From: Gammaproteobacteria bacterium
GTDB lineage: Bacteria > Pseudomonadota > Gammaproteobacteria > Burkholderiales > Burkholderiaceae_C
Direction: 5' to 3'
Assembly: GCA_025359085.1 (NCBI GenBank)
Contig: JANYHL010000033.1
Location: forward strand, 1-64,000
DNA length: 64,000 nt
Part shown: positions 28,501-37,314 of the stretch, piece after piece
How positions within the stretch are numbered: position 1 is the stretch's first letter
Layout: each line of letters begins with the position of its first letter
The notes under the pieces: generated by a model
What the model was told of the DNA's origin: nothing
The model's input: the letters and a program-made list of their open reading frames with translations, nothing else
Database searches by the model: none
Made by a program: the position numbers and the translations under genes

Positions 28501-28552
28501 TGGGCGCCCGGTTCCGGTGGCGGAGTTGGGGTGTTTCTTCACGCCAGCGTAA
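25517..28552 (+). CDS. Membrane sensor (Cache/PAS) GGDEF-EAL cyclic-di-GMP protein
   Basis: N-terminal TM and periplasmic domain, PAS/PAC, GGDDF motif (degenerate), [39 protein letters not shown]. Confidence 0.93.
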   Translation: [1011 protein letters not shown]

Positions 28553-28558
28553 TTTGAT

Positions 28559-28768
28559 GTGAACAATCCTGTCCTGCACTCCCTGCTGCCGGTGGTGTTG
28601 CTTGTTGCTATAGGATTTATAGCGGGCAGGGCAGGTTGGATAAGGGCTACAGCCATAAAAGACTTGTCAAACCTGGTGTTCATGGTGCTTACACCGGCGC
28701 TGCTGGCACTGGCGGCCACTTTCAGTAACACGGTGATGATCGGCATCCCGCTGGTGGAGCGGGCGTGA
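28559..28768 (+). pseudogene. AEC-family auxin-efflux-type transporter remnant with internal deletion
   Basis: VNNPVLHSLLPVVLLVAIGFIAGRAGWIRATAIKDLSNLVFMVLTPALLALAA directly joined to TFSNTVMIGIPLVERA, which lies later in the family. Confidence 0.7.
28604..28660 (-). repeat. Possible copy L of dispersed repeat inside AEC remnant
   Basis: Reverse complement TTTATGGCTGTAGCCCTTATCCAACCTGCCCTGCCCGCTATAAATCCTATAGCAAC. Confidence 0.4.
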
Positions 28769-28820
28769 TGGCCCCGCGCCGAGGGCCGTCAACCAGGCAT
28801 TGCGCGGGCCCTTTTGGCCG

Positions 28821-29474
28821 TCAGGGGGCCAGCCGCTCACGCAGCCAGGGCGGCTCCACGTCTGGGCCCACCCTATTTAGCGTATAGCGCAGTCGGTCAT
28901 GCAGGCGGCTCTTGCGGCCTTGCCAGAATTGCCAATGGTCGGGTTGCAGCCGGTAGCCCCCCCAGTGCGGCGGGCGCGGCGGATTGAGTAGAAATTTTGC
29001 CCCGTATTTGGCCGCGTTGGCCAACAGCACGCCCCGCCCCGAGATGACCTGGCTTTGCGGGCTGGCCCAGGCGCCAATGCGGGAATCCAGCGGCCGGCTG
29101 TGAAAGTAGGCATCACTTTCTTCGTCGCTGACCTTCTCCACCAGCCCCTCGATACGCACCACCCGCTCCAGCTCCACCCAGTGGAACTGCAGGGCGGCAT
29201 AGGGGTTGCCCGCCAGCTCCTGGCCCTTGCGGCTCTCAAAATTGGTGAACCAGGTGATACCGCGGGTGTCATAGCCCTTAATCAGCACTACGCGGGTGCT
29301 CGGGCGCAGGTTGCTGGCCACCGTGGCCAGGGTCATGGCGTTGGGTTCGGGGACTTCAGCAGAAATGGCTTCTTTCAGCCAATGCTCAAATTGAACGAGG
29401 GGATTGGCATGGGAAGCCTCTTCGTTGAGTTCGGCACGTTCGTAGCTTTTGCGGAGGTCGGCGATGGAGGTCAT
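28821..29474 (-). CDS. pdxH: Pyridoxamine 5'-phosphate oxidase
   Basis: 217 aa; [62 protein letters not shown]. Confidence 0.95.
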   Translation of the reverse strand: MTSIADLRKSYERAELNEEASHANPLVQFEHWLKEAISAEVPEPNAMTLATVASNLRPSTRVVLIKGYDTRGITWFTNFESRKGQELAGNPYAALQFHWVELERVVRIEGLVEKVSDEESDAYFHSRPLDSRIGAWASPQSQVISGRGVLLANAAKYGAKFLLNPPRPPHWGGYRLQPDHWQFWQGRKSRLHDRLRYTLNRVGPDVEPPWLRERLAP

Positions 29475-29582
29475 AGTTGAGTGAGTATAGGTAGGTTGAC
29501 TGTATGGTTTTATTGCCGGGGTCTTCTGCGCAGACCGAGTAACATCCAGTATGTAATTAAGTTACCAACATTTTACAAAATC

Positions 29583-31403
<1,821 letters not shown>

Positions 31404-31415
31404 CCCAAATTTTTC

Positions 31416-31436
31416 AAAAGCCCGAACGGGTTTTTA
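31416..31436 (+). terminator. Hairpin plus T-run between edd and eda
   Basis: aaaagCCCGaaCGGGttttt. Confidence 0.4.
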
Positions 31437-31480
31437 TTCAATGTGCTATTGCGCTTTAACCTTATTTTTCTGGAGATGAA

Positions 31481-32116
31481 ATGAATACGCACCCCCAATT
31501 GACCGCACTGCAAGTGATGCAGGACGCGTCGGTGATCCCTGTGATTGTGTTGAACGACCTGGCCCACGCCGTGCCCATGGCGCGCGCCCTGGTGGCGGGC
31601 GGCCTGCGCATGCTGGAGGTGACGCTGCGCACGCCGCAAGCGTTGGCTTGCATCGAGGCCATTGCCCGGGGCGTGCCCGAGGCCGTGGTTGGCGCCGGCA
31701 CGGTGCGCACCCGTTCTGATGCCCAGGCGGCGGCCATGGCCGGTGCCCGTTTTGCGGTCAGCCCGGGCTTTACCCCGGCGCTCGGGCAGGCTTGCCGCGA
31801 CGTCGGTTTGGCGCTGTTGCCGGGCGTGGCGACCGGCAGTGAAATCATGCAGGCGCTGGAGGCGGGGTTCACTGAACTCAAGTTCTTTCCGGCGATGCAA
31901 GCGGGCGGCGCGGCCATGCTCAAAGCCTGGAGCGGCCCGTTCTTTGACGTGAGGTTTTGTCCGACCGGCGGCGTGACGCTACAGAATGCCCCCGATTTGC
32001 TGGCGCTGCCCAATGTGCTGTGTGTCGGCGGCTCGTGGCTGGTGCCCGCCGACGCGCTGGCCCAGGGCGACTGGGCGCGCATCAGCGAGTTGGCGCGGGC
32101 TGCCAAGAATTTATAA
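31481..32116 (+). CDS. eda: KDPG/KHG aldolase
   Basis: 211 aa; VIPVIVLNDLAHAVPMARALVAGGLRMLEVTLRT, AGARFAVSPGFTPAL, KFFPA, CPTGGVT. Confidence 0.96.
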   Translation: MNTHPQLTALQVMQDASVIPVIVLNDLAHAVPMARALVAGGLRMLEVTLRTPQALACIEAIARGVPEAVVGAGTVRTRSDAQAAAMAGARFAVSPGFTPALGQACRDVGLALLPGVATGSEIMQALEAGFTELKFFPAMQAGGAAMLKAWSGPFFDVRFCPTGGVTLQNAPDLLALPNVLCVGGSWLVPADALAQGDWARISELARAAKNL

Positions 32117-32170
32117 GAATTAGGCCGCTAGCCCGCGTTGCATATGCGTGAGCAGCTACTAAAATGATTC
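32108..32170 (+). repeat. Dispersed repeat copy A (overlaps eda stop)
   Basis: aatttataagaattaggccgctagcccgcgttgcatatgcgtgagcagctactaaaatgattc. Confidence 0.75.
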
Positions 32171-32371
32171 TGGAAACGCCGAGACCGGGCGAGGACCTGC
32201 ACTTTTGAGCGACTCTTGAAGACACGAAGCGGCTGTACAACAATTGAAACTGCTTGCCCGATACCGGTCCTTGCTGGCTACATATTGTGGGCGGCAATAT
32301 AGCAACGACCTGCATGGATGCAGCACGCGCACCCGACCAATTGCCTCGGCCCGACTTGCCCCTCACGGGCT

Positions 32372-33127
32372 TCAGTGGAGAGAACTTCTTAGCGATTTTG
32401 CCAAGGCGCGGAGCGCAGCCGCGCCATTGCCTCGATAGGCGCTTCCGTGCATACAAGCAAGAACTTCCGGCTGATCCCCAGCCAATCGTTCAAGTAGCAA
32501 TTCAGTGTTGGGACCATGCGAAAAATAATCTATTTGACTCCGAAACGCCTCGCTGGGCGCCAATATGTCGGACTCGGTAATGGGCGTCTCGCCCCCTCCA
32601 CCCTGAGTGAAGAGGTCTCCGCAGAACAGAGTGCGTGTCTGCAAGTCCATCATCAATCCGGCTTCCCAGCCGTGAGGCAAGTGAGGCGTGTCGTACCAAC
32701 GCAGCGTGTGCTTTCCAAGACTCAGCGTTTCCGTGTCTCCGAGGGATTTAGCAGGACGGTCAGCGACGTCGTCCACGGATACCATTGCCGCGACTTGGCT
32801 GCAGACCGGAACCGCGTTGGGTGAGGCCGCGAGGAACTCATTGAGGGAGCCGCATTCGTCCGCCTCGTAGTGCGAGAACGCGATGTAACGAAGGCTGTTG
32901 ACTGGCAGGATCTTTCCGATAGCCTCTGCCACGAGCGGAAACAATTTGCGGGGGCCAGTGTGGAACACCAGTGGTTCGTCGTCCGCGATCAGATACTGGT
33001 TGAAATTGAAAGCGGGACCATTGGGAATGGCGACTGGCGTGTTGATGCGGTAGATGCCTGAGGCAATCTCATGGATGTTTGTCAGGGAAGCTCGGTTGGT
33101 AATCACGGGATCTCCTTTGGGTTGCAT
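32372..33127 (-). CDS. MBL-fold protein, oxygen-binding diiron (ODP)-like
   Basis: SHYEADECGSLNEFL (HxExDxxG), LFCGDLFTQGG, MHGSAYRG. Confidence 0.75.
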   Translation of the reverse strand: MQPKGDPVITNRASLTNIHEIASGIYRINTPVAIPNGPAFNFNQYLIADDEPLVFHTGPRKLFPLVAEAIGKILPVNSLRYIAFSHYEADECGSLNEFLAASPNAVPVCSQVAAMVSVDDVADRPAKSLGDTETLSLGKHTLRWYDTPHLPHGWEAGLMMDLQTRTLFCGDLFTQGGGGETPITESDILAPSEAFRSQIDYFSHGPNTELLLERLAGDQPEVLACMHGSAYRGNGAAALRALAKSLRSSLH

Positions 33128-33170
33128 ATTGGCCTAGCCGACCGGCAGGCGAGGGGCACTGAGCCATCTG

Positions 33171-33458
33171 CTAGTGCAAAAGGTGGTGGACTTCAAAGGT
33201 CTTCTCTTCCGGTGGGGTGGGAAAGCCACCAACGATACCCTGCCGCATTCGGGGCATCAGAATCTCATCGCGAAACTTCTCCCAACTCTCCTTGGAGTCG
33301 TGAACGACCATGATGGTCCAGCCACCCTCAGATTGGCCAGCCGCGTGGAAAATTTGCCCCTTTGGTGGAATGTCTCTGCCGGGATGCACCGCTGCGATGG
33401 ACGCCTCGTACTGCGCCTGGTTACCACCCGGGAAGTAATGAACGATGCCGTAAGCCAT
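33171..33458 (-). CDS. Small conserved hypothetical, dimeric alpha/beta-barrel-like
   Basis: MAYGIVHYFPGGNQAQYEASIAAVHPGRDIPPKGQIFHAAGQSEGGWTIMVVHDSKESWEKFRDEILMPRM. Confidence 0.6.
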   Translation of the reverse strand: MAYGIVHYFPGGNQAQYEASIAAVHPGRDIPPKGQIFHAAGQSEGGWTIMVVHDSKESWEKFRDEILMPRMRQGIVGGFPTPPEEKTFEVHHLLH

Positions 33459-33877
33459 GTGTGTTCTCCTTTCAGATTGACGGGCCCGCAAATCGCGGGT
33501 CTGTGGCCGAGGGATGCCTACAAGCGTGACCAGCCACCATCAACATTCGACTCCGAAATGTCAAAAGGGGGACGGCATGAACAAAGTTGGTTGATATGAC
33601 AGTAGGGTTGATATTTCCGGGGAGTGTTAGGAACTTGCTTAACAAGAGCCTTGTGTCATTGATTGCGAATCCCGCATCGCTGAGGGCCTATCTGAAAACC
33701 ATATTTCGCACACTGAATAGCGGCACTGGCTAGTCTGAGCATGACCGTAACTAACCGGCACATCAACTCAAGCAATCGGCTTACCCGGAAGCTGACCGTG
33801 GCGAACGACTCTTAACGCTGCAAAGCCGAAGTAGCTTCCACCCTTTGTGCTCAGTTCAAATCATGGCACCCCGGTTT

Positions 33878-34198
33878 TTAAATCGCTGCCAGTCGCTGCA
33901 CCATGTCCGGGAACTGCGCCACCATACGAATCAGTAATGATGCCTGGGCATTGGGTTTGGCACGGCCTTGCTCCCAGTTTTCGAGCGTTCGTGGGTTGGT
34001 GCGCAGATAGTGCGCAAACACCGGGCGCGACAAGCGCAACTGTTCACGCACCTGGAGCACGTCTTGTGGCCGGAGCACCGGCGCTGGTTTGCTTTCAGCC
34101 TTGAACGTACGCAGCGTGAGCTTGCCCGCACGTTCGGATTTCAGGGCATCAAAACCCTCAGTGAGTTCAGCAAAAATATCGCGCTTATTGGTCATCAT
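33878..34198 (-). CDS. HTH antitoxin (NadS/HigA-like)
   Basis: RPQDVLQVREQLRLSRPVFAHYLRTNPRTLENWEQGRAKPNAQASLLIRM; overlaps the toxin reading frame. Confidence 0.85.
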   Translation of the reverse strand: MMTNKRDIFAELTEGFDALKSERAGKLTLRTFKAESKPAPVLRPQDVLQVREQLRLSRPVFAHYLRTNPRTLENWEQGRAKPNAQASLLIRMVAQFPDMVQRLAAI

Positions 34199-34550
34199 GT
34201 TCTCCGTCTTGTGGGTGTCGGTTTTTCAACTCGTTTTTCAAAAGCTGCTTGAGGACTTTTCGCTGTGCCGGTGTCAAATCATCAACCTGATCTTTGTCGT
34301 AGACCGTAAAAAGCCAAAACTGGTCACCGCCTGACCATCAGTAATAAATTACCCGCAGCCCACCGCGCTTGCCTTTGCCACGACGCGGATCCGCTTGACG
34401 CAGTTTGCGCAAACCACCTGTGCCTTCCATGACATCCCCCGCTGATGGGTTCTCCATCAGCTCAAGCTGCAACAGCCTGTAGGCTTCATCGTCCAGGTAA
34501 TCTTTGCGAGTGCGCTCAAAAGGTGGTAGCTCAACAAAGGTGGCTTTCAC
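34185..34550 (-). pseudogene. RelE/HigB-family toxin interrupted by in-frame TGA
   Basis: MKATFVELPPFERTRKDYLDDEAYRLLQLELM...GKGKRGGLRVIYY-TGA-WSGGDQFWLFTVYDKDQVDDLTPAQRKVLKQLLKNELKN; stop codon at 34338-34340, frame otherwise open to TAA at 34185-34187. Confidence 0.8.
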
Positions 34551-34822
34551 GGGCTAATTGTACGTTAGTTGCGTATTTAATTGATGTTCCAGGAACCTGC
34601 CGGTCGCGCATACCCAGCTCCCGCTGCATTGGCGAATTAGAGTTGGCCGTCGCATCAGCCATTGATTTTGTCGGTCCAACCTGTTGCGGAAGTGCTGCGG
34701 GTTGTTGGCATTCCTTGTTGATGGCGTCCATCATCAACCGTGAAATTCAGTCCATCAAATTAGCTGGCCACACTCACTTTCATTGTGGCAACAGGCCCCG
34801 CCAGCTCTGAACACTCTGCTAG

Positions 34823-34890
34823 AAATTTATAAGAATCCAGCCTGTAGCCCCCGCCAGCTGTGCGCAAGCAGCTACTTAATTAATAGTAGA
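34823..34890 (+). repeat. Dispersed repeat copy B
   Basis: aaatttataagaatccagcctgtagcccccgccagctgtgcgcaagcagctacttaattaatagta. Confidence 0.7.
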
Positions 34891-34924
34891 AACTCGCGCG
34901 AAGCAAGCGGCGCGAACGACTGAG

Positions 34925-35136
34925 TCATTGGGCTGACTGGGCTGCAGATGCTCGCGCCACGGCCCCACCCCCCAGTGTCTTGTACAGCGCAAACTGGTTT
35001 TGCAGGTAGGCCAGGCGAGTTTGCACCAGCGCCTGTTGGGCGGCAAAGACAGGTTTTGCCATGGACGCACGCTGGAGCAGGCAGTCAGCAGGAGCGCCAG
35101 CAACAGAGTCAAGCCGTGGTGCAGTTGCGGTGTCAA
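34925..35136 (-). pseudogene. Remnant of a second RND-type outer-membrane lipoprotein
   Basis: Lipoprotein signal MTPQLHHGLTLLLALLLTACSSVRP joined out of frame to FAAQQALVQTRLAYLQNQFALYKTLGGGAVA; the latter matches the C-terminus of the intact gene at 35836-37314. Confidence 0.75.
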
Positions 35137-35203
35137 CCTAGCACTGCCAGCAGTTGGCCCTCTTGTTCACGACCGCGCCCTGTCCTTGATCAATTTCCAG
35201 TCA

Positions 35204-35839
35204 TCATCTTCTGGCGTTGGCCCGGTTGCGATTAGTCAGGCTGGCAATCAGGCCATCAATTCCTTTGCCATTGATTTCCTGGGCAAACTGGCTGCGATAG
35301 GTTTCCACCAGCCACACGCCCATCACGTTCAGGTTGTAAATTTTCCAGCCAACCCCCTCGCCTGAGGTTTTTTCCAGCCGGTAGTCCAACTGAACGGGGT
35401 CGCCCCGACCCGTGACCTCGGTGCGAACCACGACTTCTTTGTCGTTCGGGGTCACACGCTGGGGCTTGACGGTAATGGTCTGGTCGCTGACCTGGGTCAA
35501 CGCGCCAGCATAGGTGCGCAGCAGCAAAATCTTGAACTCCTCCTGCAAACGTTTTTGCTGTTCCGGCGTCGCCTGCCGCCAGGCCGGACCCACGGCAGAG
35601 GCCGTCATGCGTTGAAAATTGACGTTGGGCATGATCTTGGCATCTACCAGCGCAGCGATCCGGGAGGTGTCCCCGCCCTGGATGGCTTTGTCGGCCCGGA
35701 TTTTGTCCAGCACCTCGGTGAACAGACGTTTGATCAAGGCGTCGGCGGCTTCATCCGCCGCGCGCGCCGGTAGGGCCAGCAGGCTGGAGGTGCCCAGCAG
35801 CAGCGTGGCTAGCAGGCGTGCCAGTAGACGACGGTTCAT
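35204..35839 (-). CDS. MlaC/Ttg2D-family phospholipid-binding protein
   Basis: 211 aa with signal peptide; TRIAALVDAKIMPNVNFQRMTASAVGPAWRQATPEQQKRLQEEFKILLLRTYAGAL. Confidence 0.88.
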   Translation of the reverse strand: MNRRLLARLLATLLLGTSSLLALPARAADEAADALIKRLFTEVLDKIRADKAIQGGDTSRIAALVDAKIMPNVNFQRMTASAVGPAWRQATPEQQKRLQEEFKILLLRTYAGALTQVSDQTITVKPQRVTPNDKEVVVRTEVTGRGDPVQLDYRLEKTSGEGVGWKIYNLNVMGVWLVETYRSQFAQEINGKGIDGLIASLTNRNRANARR

Positions 35840-37314
35840 GGTTTAACTTCCTTCTTTGGCAGCGCCGCTTTTTTTACGTCATCCCGGTCGGATGCACCGC
35901 CGCCCAGTGTCTTGTACAAGGTAACCTGGTTTTGCAAATACGCGAGCTTGGTTTGCGCCACGCCCTGCTGGATGGCAAAGAGCGAGCGTTGCGCGTCCAG
36001 TAAGTCCAGGTAACTGGCAATGCCATTGCGGTAACGCAGGTCGGCCAGACGAAAGCGGTCGGCTTCGGCGTCAAGCTGCACTTGCTGGGCCTGCATCTGC
36101 TCGTCAAGCGTGGCGCGCCCGGCCAGGGCGTCGGCCACTTCGCGGAAGGCGCTCTGGATCGCTTTTTCGTACTGCGCCACGGCGATGTCGCGGCCCACGT
36201 TGCTGGAGTTCAGATTGGCCCGGTTGCGCCCGGCGTCAAAGATCGGCAACAGCGCCTGCGGCGCCAGCGTCCAGCCCCAGCCGCCGCTCTTGAACAGGCC
36301 CGACAACTCACTGCTGGCGGTGCCGGCGCTGGCGGTCAGCGAGATGCGTGGAAAAAACGCCGCGCGCGCCGCCCCGATGTTGGCATTGGCTGCGATCAGT
36401 TGTTGCTCGGCCTGGCGGATGTCCGGGCGGCGTGTCAGCAGATCGGACGGCAGGCCCGCTGGTACGTCGCGGAATACCGCTGCCGCGGCGTCGACCGCCG
36501 GGGCGATCAGTGCGTCAGGCAGCGGCTGCCCGATCAGCAGGGTGAGCGCGTTCACGTCGAGCGCGCGCAGGCGCCGCTGCTGGGCCTGGGTAGCGCGCGC
36601 TTGCGCCGTCAGCGATTCGGCCTGGCGGAAATCCAGCGCCGAAGCGGCCCCGTTGTCCAGGCGCAGTTTTGTCAAGCGCAATGAGTCGTCGCGTGTGGCC
36701 AGCGTGCGCTGTGTCAGGGCCAGCAGCTCGTCGTTGGTCTGCAAACTCAGCCAGGTGCTGGCCACGGCAGCGATCAGGCTGGTCTGCGCCGCCTTGCGCG
36801 CCTCATCCGAAGCCAGGAATTGCGCCAGAGCCGACTCTTTCAAACTGGCGACGCGACCAAAAAAGTCGATTTCCCACGATGCCATCGCGAGGCCTGCGGT
36901 ATAGACGTTGCTGATGGTCCCGCTGCCGTTGCTAGCGGGCTGACGCAGGCCCGTGGCCCCCAGATTCAAAGTAGGGAACTGATCAGCGCGGCGGATCTGG
37001 TAGGTCGCACGCACCTGTTCCATATTAAGCACCGCCACGCGCAGGTCGCGGTTGTTCAACAGCGCCAGGCGGATCAGCTCGCGCAAGCGGGCGTCGCCGA
37101 CGAAGTCTTGCCACGCCAGCTCGGCGGCCGGCGTTCCGGTCTCGTTGCTCGTCGGGTTTGTGGGGCCGGGCCACTGCGCCGCCACGGGCGCGACCGGGCG
37201 CTCGTAGACCGGGATCATCGAGCAGCCCGCCAGCACGGTGGCTGTGGCCAGTGCCGCTAGCGAGCGAGGAAAAGACAACATCTTGATGGGCTTTGAAAGC
37301 AAGGTTTTATTCAT
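35836..37314 (-). CDS. NodT/OprM-family efflux outer-membrane lipoprotein
   Basis: Lipobox ATATVLAGCSMIPVYERP; RRPDIRQAEQQLIAANANIGAARAAFFPRISLTAS, LDLLDAQRSLFAIQQGV. Confidence 0.92.
   Translation of the reverse strand: MNKTLLSKPIKMLSFPRSLAALATATVLAGCSMIPVYERPVAPVAAQWPGPTNPTSNETGTPAAELAWQDFVGDARLRELIRLALLNNRDLRVAVLNMEQVRATYQIRRADQFPTLNLGATGLRQPASNGSGTISNVYTAGLAMASWEIDFFGRVASLKESALAQFLASDEARKAAQTSLIAAVASTWLSLQTNDELLALTQRTLATRDDSLRLTKLRLDNGAASALDFRQAESLTAQARATQAQQRRLRALDVNALTLLIGQPLPDALIAPAVDAAAAVFRDVPAGLPSDLLTRRPDIRQAEQQLIAANANIGAARAAFFPRISLTASAGTASSELSGLFKSGGWGWTLAPQALLPIFDAGRNRANLNSSNVGRDIAVAQYEKAIQSAFREVADALAGRATLDEQMQAQQVQLDAEADRFRLADLRYRNGIASYLDLLDAQRSLFAIQQGVAQTKLAYLQNQVTLYKTLGGGASDRDDVKKAALPKKEVKP

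Noticed and set aside
34531-34737. 68-aa minus ORF MMMDAINKECQQPAALPQQVGPTKSMADATANSNSPMQREL...
   Set aside because: Could be a decayed gene fragment, but no start context or family could be supported.
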